Assembly: GCF_030247185.1 (NCBI RefSeq)
Contig: NC_080571.1
Location: forward strand, 9,342,501-9,406,500
DNA length: 64,000 bases
Direction of reading: 5' to 3'
Origin: Malaya genurostris
Taxonomy: Eukaryota; Arthropoda; Insecta; Diptera; Culicidae
The notes under the pieces are model-generated. The model searched no databases and had not been told where the DNA came from. It saw nothing but the letters and a program-made list of their open reading frames with translations. The position numbers were made by a program, and so were the translations under genes. Positions 22,131-32,420 of the stretch are shown in pieces (the first letter of the stretch is position 1; every line of letters begins with the position of its first letter).

Positions 22131-23089
22131 GTTGCGAAACCATTATAAATACGAAAATACGTAAATTATACGTATATGTGAATCGTTACTGTGAATTGAT
22201 ATAGCAATAACTTAGATATTATAAGATTATAACATATAATTTCTTCATTAATTCAGATAGTTATCGGTAAGTTTTCCCAACGTTATAATAACTAAAATGC
22301 AAACAAAACAACCTTTGTTGGCTTGAATATGGCGAATACAATATGGAGTCTCAAGAAGTGTATGAAATGTAAATAAAACCAGGATATTACTTTTTTCAAA
22401 ACTACTTTTTGCCGAAAATAGTGAAAGGCAGAATAGTCATTTTTGTTCTATGCACTGTCATAAACACGAAGAAAATAATATAGGGATTGAACATCGATTG
22501 TGATAATATTATGATTCTCATGATAAATGAATTTAAAATAATGAGAAATCACTCTACTTGGAATAATTTTAAGCATTCCGGGTTATTTCGTTGTTTATTT
22601 TTCATATCTTCATAAACAGATTTGATTGAAGGCGCATAAAAAACAGTTAAGTAAAATTGAATTCCGCTCGACAATTTATGGATCGTTGTGAAATTTGTAC
22701 CTTGTATCAAGTTTGTGACTTAAAGTACTTTTCTGCTTTTTTATTGATGATAGAAAAGTATTCTGGATTCATTCAATGTTTATAATGACGATGGTGACTA
22801 AGTTTCAACTAGTTTACTTGGAAACAAGTTAATTTCAAGCTATGAAAAGATAAGTTATTTCAGTATGGCATTATAACGTAACGACAACATATTTTTAGCC
22901 GATTTAACAACTAGTAGAAACTGCGCTTTTTGAGTCATGCAAGTAGTTAGATGTTAGTAACAATCACTCAAATATCTGGTTGCAAACTAGTCACAAACAA
23001 GCTAGTGTAACAAAAAATGTTACTTGGGGCTGAATACTGGATTACTGGATCTGTTGAGTACTTTTTACCATCATTCATTTATCTGCACC

Positions 23090-23465
23090 AAAACCGAAAT
23101 TCTGGGAGCGATACTGAATTCAAGAGCTAAATTCGGAAATTTAGAACAGACTCAGAATTCGGTTGCAAAATTCAGGTTCGGATTCCAGATCAACAGTTCA
23201 GTTCAACTGAACTCATTTTTAGAACCCAGATTCCGAATTTTATTCTAGAAATGAATTCTAAACTTGAATTCCGAACCTTAATAAAGGAATTGAATTCAGT
23301 TCCAAAATCTTGTTCCAGAAACCATGTTCCGAAGCTCTGGAACTGAATTTAGGAATTAAATTCTGAAATTTTAAAACGAAAATGAATTAAATTCTGGTTC
23401 AGAAGTCAGTTCTAAAATTCAGGTTCGTAGTTCAGATCATTAATTTAGACTTTTGAATTATATTT
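23090..23465. repeat. Degenerate short repeat rich in gaattc / ttccgaa words
   Basis: Words such as gaattc, ttcagttc, aattccgaa and ggttcag recur every 10-20 bp on both strands without a fixed period. This looks like a decayed simple-sequence array. The 74-codon frame here is composition-driven. Confidence 0.6.
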
Positions 23466-23612
23466 CGCGCGGAAACCTTATTCAATTTTTTTTTTCAAGG
23501 TTGGTTTGACTGTCAGTGACATCTGTGCCAAGTGTCATGTCAAAATATTCATTAGTGTTTAGTATACGTCTGTCTTTCTGAAGAATTAAAAGTGCAATCG
23601 GCGATTTTCACA

Positions 23613-24060
23613 ATGAGTGAAATTCCATTAGATATTGCGGTCGGAATGAAATTTCTGGTGCCGAAACGTTCAGAATGTTGCAAAAGGCCTTCGGTGATAA
23701 TTGGAAGTGTTTTGTTCAAAGAAGGTCGAGAGCGCGTTGACGATGAACCACGTCCAGGACGGCCATCAATATCAACTGATGATGAACACATCATTAAAAT
23801 CAAGAAAATGGTATTCGAGAATCGACGATTAATAGTCAGAGACCTCACTGGGATCGTTGGTATATCAGAAGGATCAGTAAAAACCATTTTAAAAGATCAG
23901 GCCGACAACTCTTGGTTTTAAACGACGAGAATGCACCATCACATACTGCATTGATTCTTCGTGATTCTTTCGCCTACAATTCAACCAATATCGTTCCGCA
24001 ACCGCCTTATTCGCCTGATTCAGCCCAGTGTGACTTCTGGCTATTTATTTGTATGGTTTT
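23613..24060 (+). pseudogene. mariner transposase relic, internally deleted
   Basis: From the ATG at 23613 about 95 codons show mariner N-terminal features, including a degenerate WVYEW-like region, then GRERVDDEPRPGRPS and ENRRLIVRDLTGIVGISEG (second HTH). A deletion then joins directly to the second catalytic block NDENAPSHTA and to YSPDSAQCDFWLF in another frame, where the usual YSPDLAPSD has lost its third Asp. The protein is about half the family length (345) and cannot be active. No terminal repeats were found. Confidence 0.82.
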
Positions 24061-24402
24061 GAATAATAAACGTTTATGCACAACATGTGCAAGTGACAAT
24101 CAATTAGGGTAATAATCGGACTCGAAGTTGTTATTTTGAATGTGATCAGAATGTCTAACTTATTTGGGTTTAGTTAATTATTCAAGAAACATGAAAATAT
24201 TCCGTACCAAGCAATATTGGAGCATGTTAGGAATGCGAACGTATTGCGGGAGGCTAGCTCTGGACAATTCGGTTGTTTTGTGTTCTAGAAGTCCGCTGAT
24301 TACCACTCCCTTTCAATCATTTCCCTATTAATTATTGAAAGAGTTGTCTTTAACCCGTATCTATAGCTGCTCGACCTTTAGTCATCGTCTGCACGTTCAA
24401 GG
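24061..24402. other. 5' flank of GR gene 1
   Basis: AT-rich, no repeat recognised; presumably includes the promoter of the gene starting at 24403. Confidence 0.4.
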
Positions 24403-25805
24403 ATGGTTAATCGTCATAGAGTATTGTTCAAATATATTTTTAACAGTTTTACTACCATACTACGCTGCTTTGGATTATCGTCGTACTGTTTCAACAACTC
24501 TCACCGAGCATTTTATTTTTCCAATGCAATCCTCATATATACTATCATTTACATTCTGGTGTACGCATACTTTCTCGCACAGTATTTCGGAACATCCTAT
24601 CGTGTAGTAATGCTCACAACTCCACAACTCAGTGGTTTTTTATTAAGTGCTTCATATATCACCGTTTATCTAGGAGGAATTGTCCCATGCGTCGAAGGGC
24701 TTATTCATCGAAAATCTATTCTCATGTTGTACAACAAATACATCCGCTTATGGCAGTTACTTAGTCATGATGTACCAGAAAATTTCGACGAAAAAATTTC
24801 TCATCGTTTTCTTCTCAAATTGGTCCTTCTGGATGGAGGCAGCATTGTCAGTGCATTGACGCTTCGCTTTCGGGAGTTTTGGTTGACCGGAGATTCATTT
24901 ATGTTGTACGATGTTCTTTTCAATGTGTTTCTTCTGGCAATGAGTGCCAGTGTCACTAATCTGTTTGTGGCCGTTTCATATCTCGGGGCTCATTATTTTC
25001 GATTACTCAACTATAGAATTGGAATGGTCAATCGGATGCTGAAGGAACTAGACAAAAAAGGTTACTACTGGCGGTGTAAGCCAACGAAGAAAGTGTGGAT
25101 GTACAATCGTCTTATCCGAGAGTTACACAAGTTAGCTCGACTGCACGGTGAAGTCAACCAGACCGTACAAAGATTCATGGAACTGCATGATGTTTCACTT
25201 CTGGTTTTGGTGACAAAAAATTTCGTCGCTATAATAGCAGCTTTATTTGGAACATTCACCATGGTGGTTGTGCCACTTCGGAACAATTCTGTGCCTACGA
25301 TCGGAACGTACGGTTACCTTTTATTCAAATCCATTTTTCATTTCTTCCAATTCTATTATCTTGTGGAGAGTGCCACATTGTTTACTAAAAGGGTAAAATT
25401 GCTAAAACTACTATTTTTATAAATACCTATTATAATAAAATGCGTTTACTGATTTTGGCAGGGTGAGAAAACCGGAACTTTACTGGGCGACTTATCGAAG
25501 CAAGACTCAAACGAACAAGTGGATACTTCGGTAAAATAATTAAATCAGACCCATAATTTTCATTACATTACCAATTGTTTAATTTTAGATTGACTCATTT
25601 AGTCTGGAGCTACTCCACCGTGATCATAAAATCAACAACGCTGGACTATACCATATTGATTTCTCATTAATCTATGCGGTAAGTTGTAATCAAACTAACT
25701 GTTATCACGTGTTTGTCCCAGAACTTTAATTGTCTCTTGCAGGCTATGGCAACAATAATAAGTTATTTGATAATTGCAGTACAATTTCAAATGACAAATG
25801 ATTAA
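24403..25805 (+). CDS. Gustatory receptor 1 (7tm_7 family)
   Basis: Insect GRs are seven-transmembrane ligand-gated channels of gustatory neurons. Four exons are inferred: 24403-25392, 25462-25530, 25589-25678 and 25743-25805, all phase 0, with gtaaaa, gtaaaa and gtaagt donors and gcag, ttag and gcag acceptors, giving 403 residues. Exon 1 carries six hydrophobic segments and ends SATLFTKR. Exon 2 starts GEKTGTLLGDL. Exon 3 reads FSLELLHRDHKINNAGLYHI then DFSLIYA. The last exon carries the family signature SYLIIAVQF (Y-x5-Q-F). Introns are 58-69 bp. It is a close relative of the gene at 30729-32157, which has identical lengths for exons 2 and 3. The subfamily or ligand cannot be told from sequence alone. 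No disabling change seen. Confidence 0.93.
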
Positions 25806-26439
25806 TTCAATGATCGACCACTTTTCACTAGTTCCGATTTTAAACCAAGCTCAAAATTGGTTATCAAGTGACTGCGTAATTCGAAACGTCCTCGAAATTT
25901 AAATTTGAGTGATTTCTAAATGAATGTGTCACATGATAAAAATGTTTTTCAGTTTTCTGCTAATGTAATAACTGTTCAATGATCAATAGAAACAAGGGGC
26001 GGTTCATATAAAACTTTAAAGTTGTTTATCCGAAATATAAAACATTGAAATAACTTAATCGAATATATTTCCTATAGTAAGAGAATTCAGAAATGAGTAA
26101 CAAGTCATCAGATTTCATATGCTCCGATTTAGACAAAACTTTGAACAAGTCTATAGTATGACAAATTATTTGATTTGCACAGATGGAGACCAATTCGACA
26201 CAAGACTTTTTTTCAAAATGGAAGATGAATTCTGCATGTACTTTCTTCAAATCGTTGTAACTCGAAAACTGTTAACTAACATTAGAGACCGTCTAAGAAG
26301 TAATGCCGCTGAAAAAAACAGTTCGACAATTGTGCAACACTGCTATTATAGCGACGTGAAAACTCTAAGCGAATGTACCTATTTTTATCTTACCCTTAAA
26401 GCCAATATCGAATAGAGACAACAGATCTAACTTTAACTA
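25806..26439. other. 3' flank of GR gene 1, no feature
   Basis: AT-rich. The overlapping open frames near 26030-26415 show no family resemblance or splice logic. Confidence 0.4.
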
Positions 26440-27062
26440 ATGCACAATGGAGAAAAATGGACCAAAACGCGACGATTTTTCTGAGGCATGATACACAAAG
26501 CAATTTTTTGGTGTAAAATGGTCAGTAAAATCGATTTCATGTATTTAGAAGGACCGCACGAAACGCTATCATGTTCATTTTACCCCAAGTTCCCTTTTTA
26601 TAATGCATTGTATTCAAGCTTAACTATATAACATGAAACCGAAGAACTTGCAGAAGAGCGAATAGAGTGTTTCCGATGTAAAAGAGTCTAAAAAATGGAT
26701 TGCATATTGTTTTATTGACAGCAGTAAACTCATTGTACCGTTTTACCCCATTTCTTTTTTAGTTGTAATACTCAGTTGAAATATGATCTACAATCCAAAA
26801 GCAGATCCAATACGATCTATCAATATTGGTTCATATTACGTGAACAACATCTGTGATGTGTGAATGATAGTACTAGCCTGTTTAACCCGTTTTACCCCAA
26901 TTTATACCATAAGTCGTATTTCTGATTAAACTTTCTTTCGCATATCGAAAACAGGACGATTGCGGTTGATGAAAATCGATTGATATTACGAAGAAAGACC
27001 TGAAAATAGGATTACAAATGTATTCAATGACCGCACGAATCTTGTTGTGCCGTTTTACCCCA
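26440..27062. repeat. Diverged tandem array, period about 155 bp, four units
   Basis: The motif (c)gttttacccca recurs at about 26573, 26737, 26888 and 27048, and a second landmark, gaccgcacgaa, precedes it in the first and last units. Spacing of 151-163 bp and partial conservation between landmarks indicate an old satellite-like array. Confidence 0.65.
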
Positions 27063-27112
27063 ATTTGGCATTTGGCATAATACCATTTGGTGTAACACCG
27101 TTTGGCATAATA

Positions 27113-27335
27113 GTTATTTGGCGTCCCTGGTTGGCGGTTCAATGCAATAGGGCACTGGTCTTACAAACCAGTTGTCGTATGTTCGAGCCCCGACCTGGAA
27201 GGATTCGTAGTGTCAGTAGAATCGTAGCACCAGCCTTGGAATGGTTCTGTACACTCTGAATCGGCTGCGAAGTTTGTTGAAACAAAAGATCAAATTCCAC
27301 TTCAGGAATGTAATACCGAGGTTTTGTTATTTGGC
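27113..27335 (+). mobile_element. SINE-A, copy 2, inside a minisatellite
   Basis: The SINE body (27123-27325) closely matches the copy at 15498, including the ctggttggcggttcaatgca head, the anticodon-like loop and the tail caaattccac...gaatgtaataccgaggtttt. The 10-bp direct repeat gttatttggc flanks it at 27113-27122 and 27326-27335, and is part of the minisatellite unit. Confidence 0.88.
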
Positions 27336-27349
27336 ATAATGGTAATTTT

Positions 27350-27488
27350 TTTCGATTACAGAGGTTTTAACATTGTTGTCATTCACCTCTTCGGACCAGA
27401 AAAGTTTTCTGACACTATGTGCGGGGTTGGGAATCGAAACCAGGTGGGCAGCGTGATAGGCATCGACTTACCTATCACGCTATACCCG
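27350..27488 (-). mobile_element. SINE-B, tRNA-derived, copy 1
   Basis: On the minus strand the head reads gggtatagcgtgataggtaa, with a gataggtaagtcgatgcctatc hairpin in two short arms and a B-box-like ggtttcgattcccaac, then cagaaaacttttctgg and gaggtgaatgac. The same body recurs at 60217-60322. Direct repeats ggcataatgg (27333-27342 and 27494-27503) flank it but also belong to the minisatellite, so the target duplication is ambiguous. It differs from SINE-A throughout. Confidence 0.75.
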
Positions 27489-27768
27489 TTCCCGGCATAA
27501 TGGCCATTTGACATAATGGTCATTTAGCATAATGCCATTTGTCATAGTAATAATCGGATTCACAATATTTTAATGTAATGTAAATTTTCGTTTGTTTTTC
27601 GATCGAGTGATATTTTGCAAGGAAAACTCGAACAAACTGTGTGAATTTGTTATGCAGTCCGAATATTTCGATAATATTAGGTGAAATAGAATTATTATTT
27701 TTAATTTTTAAAATTCTGTTGTAAATAGAGTAAATAGCACACTGTCATTTTATATAAGCAAAGAGACT

Positions 27769-28005
27769 GGGGTCCACTAGGAGATTGATAGTACCTATTA
27801 GCTCTCTCCGGACAGTACCAGCCTAGATTCCGTGTGGGATCCGGCGGAAAAAAAATGAACCAAGAATAGATCCACTGGGTTCCTGCTTCTATGTCGTAAA
27901 AGGCGACAATTGCTGGAGTTTCTTTTTCCTTTCAGTTATCAAATATTTTCAATGTTTCACTTCTGATTACTATATTTTACTAAATTATCTCTTCATTCAA
28001 CCTAT
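27769..28005 (+). repeat. Interspersed repeat family R1, copy 2
   Basis: Partner of 11815-12071, sharing start, end and internal landmarks with a few short gaps. Shared endpoints suggest it is a defined unit rather than a chance segment. Confidence 0.8.
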
Positions 28006-29067
28006 CAATTTCCGTCTAGATTCTGAGAAAAGTTTTATTTGGAATGTTTTTTTCTTCCATGTTATTGATTGTCTTTCAGGATTATAAATTGAATGATAAA
28101 AATCAACTATTGTGCAAATCCGTTGATATTACAAAGTTAATAACAGAAATAACATATATCGGTATATTGAATACATACTAAAAAAAAAACACTTGATATT
28201 AATATTTCAAACAATAAATTAATATTTTTCTCGGTAGCCGGCTGCCCAGATAAAAAAATATAACCAATAAATAATTTTAATAATTGATTAAAATAATAAA
28301 GCGGAAATAATAAGGAATCAAGACGCGCATGAAATCTGTTGACTTTTATTCGACTCGACGGATATAACCGTTGGAATTTTTTTTATGACCCATCGTTTTT
28401 TTGTGCGGCTGCCAGAGCAAACTTGAGTTAGTCTACGCGCCTTTTACTGCCAACCGGTAAAAGTGGGTGAACCTTTTCGAAACTTCGATCCAACCTGTTC
28501 AAATTGCTACGTACTTGAAGACCATGTACATGATTATGATACAGAATCTTTAAAGTTCAATTACATTTTCATAATATTTTTGAAACTCCACCAAATTTTC
28601 GGCGAGGCTACAGTATTGAGTCGTGATTAATGATATTCTTCCCAAACAAGAAAACGTATTTCTTTCATATGGATGTCGTTTCAGAGTTCAAAGGAAAGTT
28701 CAAAGAGTTCTTCGAAATTTCATGAAATTACTTTAACATATATTCAATAATTATTGATTAAATTTTGATACGTACACAATCGGTACAAATACACCACGTA
28801 ATTGTACCCACAAACCAATAAACTAATAATTGTCAGATTCACTGCACCAAACACGGTGGCAATAGTGCTATCCGATGAAAAGTTCTTCAACGAACTTAGT
28901 TTATTTTATATATGTTACCGTAAATAGACAACAGGCATCCCACCGTTGGAAATCAACGAGACTGACAATAACGATTAGACCAAAGTGAGTTCACAAAGTA
29001 CATTAGAATAATCCATATACCATAAAAGTCCATTCATAGTTGTATAATAAAAGCATATTTTTAGTTT
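28006..29067. other. Intergenic, one possible hydrophobic exon
   Basis: Mostly very AT-rich. On the minus strand at about 28760-28890 a short open stretch reads SDSTIATVFGAVNLTI then LLVCGYNYVVYLYRLC, a plausible membrane segment bounded by possible splice signals. I could not assign it to a family. Confidence 0.3.
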
Positions 29068-30110
29068 CCCTTGAAAAAGGCCATCAAAAACGGCCGAAAC
29101 GTCGGGCAATTTTATAAACAAATCGTTTGCCTATATTCATTTGACTGAGAAAGCCGTATTTTTCCGAATCACTTACATTTTTTTATTTAAAAGATATTTT
29201 TTATTCAGGCCTATTTACGTACAAACTTTACGTGGCCGATTGAGTCGGTTTTTTAAATATTTTTTTTTGTATTGGATCTCGTTGTCACCCGTTTTCTATG
29301 GGAAGAGGAGCTTCCATTTCCCTCCTGCGATTGAGGGACACTTTGTTCGTGGTTCGTCTCGTCATCCATTGCCGCATCGGTGGTATTGTTGTTGATTTCC
29401 GTCTTGAGTTCGTTGCTAGTCACTATAGATGCGCCTTGTTGTATATTGGTTGAAGTTGCTGGTTGGTTGGAGGGTAAGTTGTTAACTGCAGCTGATGTCC
29501 TTTGTTCTATAGGGGGACTTAAGAAGGTATAGGCCTCTTCAAGCGCATGCATAACAAACGTACGCCATTTAGAATACCGGGAAAAAAGTTCTTTCCCTTT
29601 TTTTTCGATAGAGAGAATCTTTTCGTATTAGGACATAGTTTTGCGAATATAAGGATCGACAACTTGAGGGAAGATCATACACACGCACTTCGATAGCACT
29701 ATCTTCCATATATACTGGAATGTTGTACTTAATGTTTTCGTGATCCCCATAGTGCACATTGTTATTGTCTTTTGCGAATTGTATTGCATCCAACTCTTTA
29801 TAAAACTGGATATAAACAACATTATTTGTCTTATTGCATTTAAGTAAATGCACACGTTTAATGTCAAGATGCATTTGCTCCTTAAGTAAACCTTCAAGTT
29901 CTCGTATCGAAGGTCGAATTTTGCACTGCCTGAAGTCAACAATAATTGTATTATTTCGTACCGGCGGTAGCTTTTGTTCGTTTGGTTCACTCATTTCGAG
30001 ATCGTTCTATTGTTCACTACACAATACTGTACTTGGTTTCTTCCGTCCCGAACGTGAGCGGTTTTGTTTTATCGACTGACTTAGATGAGATGTGAAAGCG
30101 AACTGAATTT
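29068..30110 (-). mobile_element. LINE relic: ORF1 remains plus 3'-end motif
   Basis: The minus strand carries parts of a LINE ORF1 (29253-29994) preceded by what looks like its 5' UTR (29995-30110). On the plus strand at 29068-29110, aaaggccatc...cggccgaaacgtcggg resembles a GGCC-stem plus GAAACGTCGG motif often seen near LINE or Penelope-like ends. Whether it belongs to the same insertion is unclear. There is no reverse transcriptase, so most of the element is gone. Confidence 0.6.
29253..29994 (-). pseudogene. LINE ORF1-type protein, frameshifted and deleted
   Basis: From the ATG at 29994 the product begins MSEPNEQKLPPVRNNTIIVD and continues with an RRM-like beta/alpha pattern (VVYIQFYKELDAIQFAKD, then IPVYMEDSAIEVRVYDLP). 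A one-base shift near 29675 moves the continuation (QVVDPYIRKTMS) into another frame. The zinc-knuckle region expected next is missing. A Ser/Thr/Asn-rich tail of about 100 codons, ending in RKRVTTRSNTKK, is present at 29253-29552. This order fits mosquito LINE ORF1 proteins, but the clade cannot be fixed. Confidence 0.6.
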
Positions 30111-30728
30111 CACTTACATGTTGGCCGCTTCTGTTAACCCATTCTGATGATCCAATTACGGAACACTTGTTTTACAAACTTCGGCTATCAATCGTATTCC
30201 GTTTGTCCTGTTAAACGGAAGACTTCATATTTTTCAAGAGGTAATAGCAACTACTGAATCAACTTTGTGTAGTTACTCTTCATCGAAAAAAATCATTAAT
30301 TTTCGTAAACATTGAGCCTAAATAAAACTCGAGGCTGAATTCAATTTTGCAATCAAAACAATCTTTTCCAAGCCCTATTTATACATAAACTTGACCTTGA
30401 TCACCTGATTTAGGCACTTTCGCAAACTGTTTTTATTTTTTCTCTATTAGTTCTATAGATACCAAAATGGAAACGCTATATTTAAGACTTTTATTACCTA
30501 GTTCCATTTCAACAAATCGAACAACACCCTAGAATTATTCCTATATTTCTACTAACTGCACGCTATCATCAATCTTGTGTTCGCGAAGTCTGAATACGCG
30601 AGAAAACGTGAATTTTATAATCTCCTGCTATCGACAAAACGCAGTTGTGAATCTTATGTACACGCTTGATTTCAAATACATGAGAAACCGTTGATTTCAA
30701 TCGAACCTAAATGGTAACAGCATCCACA
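30111..30728. other. Intergenic between LINE relic and GR gene 2
   Basis: AT-rich, no gene. It contains the 3' flank of GR gene 2 (minus strand). Confidence 0.4.
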
Positions 30729-32157
30729 TTACTCCTTCATCTGGAATTGTACCGCTAATATCAAATAAGTGGCCATCGAAGTGAATGACTAAAATTGAAA
30801 AAAAATTGTAATTTCTGGAAATAAGAAAAGAGCAATAAAAACATTACCGTATACATCAACGAAAAGTCGAGTTTATACAAACCGCAGTTTTCAATCGCAT
30901 TGTTTCGATGCAATAGCTCTAAGCTGATCATTTCAATCTGGAAAAATGTTAAAAAACATTACATTGATTTTAGCAAACATATTACCGATTTTATTATACC
31001 GTATTGTCTATATTTTCATTTGTTTTTGGAATCCCAAAGTCATCGATAATGAGTCCAGTTTTATCAGCCTGAAATCGGTATAATTCGTGCATTTGAAAAT
31101 AGGTTATTAACCTGACTCTTACCCTTCTTGTGAACATTGCACCACTTTCTACTAGAAAAAAGAACTGACAGCAATAAAAAATTGCCATGTACAAATTGAA
31201 GCCGAGGGCGACAATCTCCGGTGTTTGGTTTCTTTCCAGCGGTATAACCACCAACATATATGTACCGAAAAATCCAGTAATGATAACTACAAAATCTTTG
31301 AGCACAGTCATGAACAATGAAAGGCCATGTACATCCATGAATCCTTGTGTCAGTTGATTTATTTCACCGTGCCAAAGAGCCAGCTGGTGCAGTTCAGTGT
31401 TCATTTTTTTCAAAACCAACAGTTTCTTCGCAGGATTCATTCGCCAGTAATGTTGAACGTGTTCGATATTGTGAAGTTTTTCGTTTATTCTCAACAGTCG
31501 GTAGTTCAATAGTCGATGCAAATGAGCTCCAATATAACCAACGGCAACAAACAGATTAGTGACGGAAGCATTCATTCCGAGAAAGAATCCGATCCATAAT
31601 GCATCGTAAAGAGCTGGTCTATTTCGTGTCAATAGGTACGTTCGTAAACGAACTACGATTCCAACTACGAGAGCTAGGCCATCGAGGGCGAGCAACTTGA
31701 ATGCGAACCGATAGAAAAGTTTCTTATCGAAGTTTTTGGGAACATCGGAACTTAGCAGGTGCCACAGTTGAATAAATTGATTGTAGAGAAAATGAATCCT
31801 TTTGCGATAGATCAATCCTACCAAGCATGCAAAGATTCCATTCAAATATATCGTGGAATAGGTGGCAAGCAGTAATATTGAATTGTTTCGTTTTTCCATA
31901 ATACGAGCTCGCATTGCCATTAGAGAATACTGCACAAGAGCAACTGCGTAGGCCATAAGGTACACTACTGTATACAGCATACAGCTTTTCGATAACTTCA
32001 CACGTTTACCGATCTCGTCAAATGAGTACGGAAACATACCAAACAATCGAAGCACAAACGGGAAAGCACTTAATGCTGCTTTGAAAAGAAAAACTGTACG
32101 CCAACGCATCGTGTAGTGGCAAGGATACCAAACTAACTGTTTGATATAATGGTGCAT
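30729..32157 (-). CDS. Gustatory receptor 2 (7tm_7 family)
   Basis: Four exons on the minus strand, all phase 0: 32157-31123, 31068-31000, 30937-30848 and 30788-30729, giving 417 residues from the first ATG; the Met at residue 17 is an alternative start. Exon 1 holds the hydrophobic segments and ends SGAMFTRR. Exon 2 starts ADKTGLIIDDFG. Exon 3 reads SLELLHRNNAIENCGLYKLD then FSLMYT. The last exon carries TYLILAVQF, the GR signature, and ends QMKE. Donor and acceptor sites are canonical and introns are 54-62 bp. It shares about 45% of residues with GR1, including LYDxLxxxFxLxMxASVTNLFVAV. The pair probably arose by local inverted duplication. No disabling changes seen. Confidence 0.93.
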
Positions 32158-32420
32158 TTCCTAATAAACAGGTGATTCCTATCAGTTCGTAGTAACATTA
32201 TTTATTGATATGATCGAAATAGAACGTAATTCCTATGACCTTCCCGAAAACTGTTTATTAAACAAAAGGATACAAGATACAATGCCATAAACTTCAATTG
32301 TCACAGTGAGATTGTTGTATTCAACGGTGGGAATGTTAAAAGCTAACATTGAAATTCGTATTACCAAAAGACAGTTCTAATATTTCAACGTATAATGATA
32401 GATTATCAAAAACAACTTTT
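32158..32420. other. Spacer between GR gene 2 and the next GR exons
   Basis: AT-rich, about 260 bp, no feature; contains the upstream region of GR gene 2. Confidence 0.4.

Larger units (their letters stand above)
27063..27560. repeat. 16-bp minisatellite (ttggcataatggtcat type) split by two SINEs
   Basis: Units such as catttggcataatacc, atttggtgtaacaccg and tttggcataatagtta precede 27122. Further units follow each SINE (ggcataatggccattt, gacataatggtcattt, agcataatgccattt). About seven to eight units were present before SINE-A (27123-27325) and SINE-B (about 27350-27488) inserted. Confidence 0.8.
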
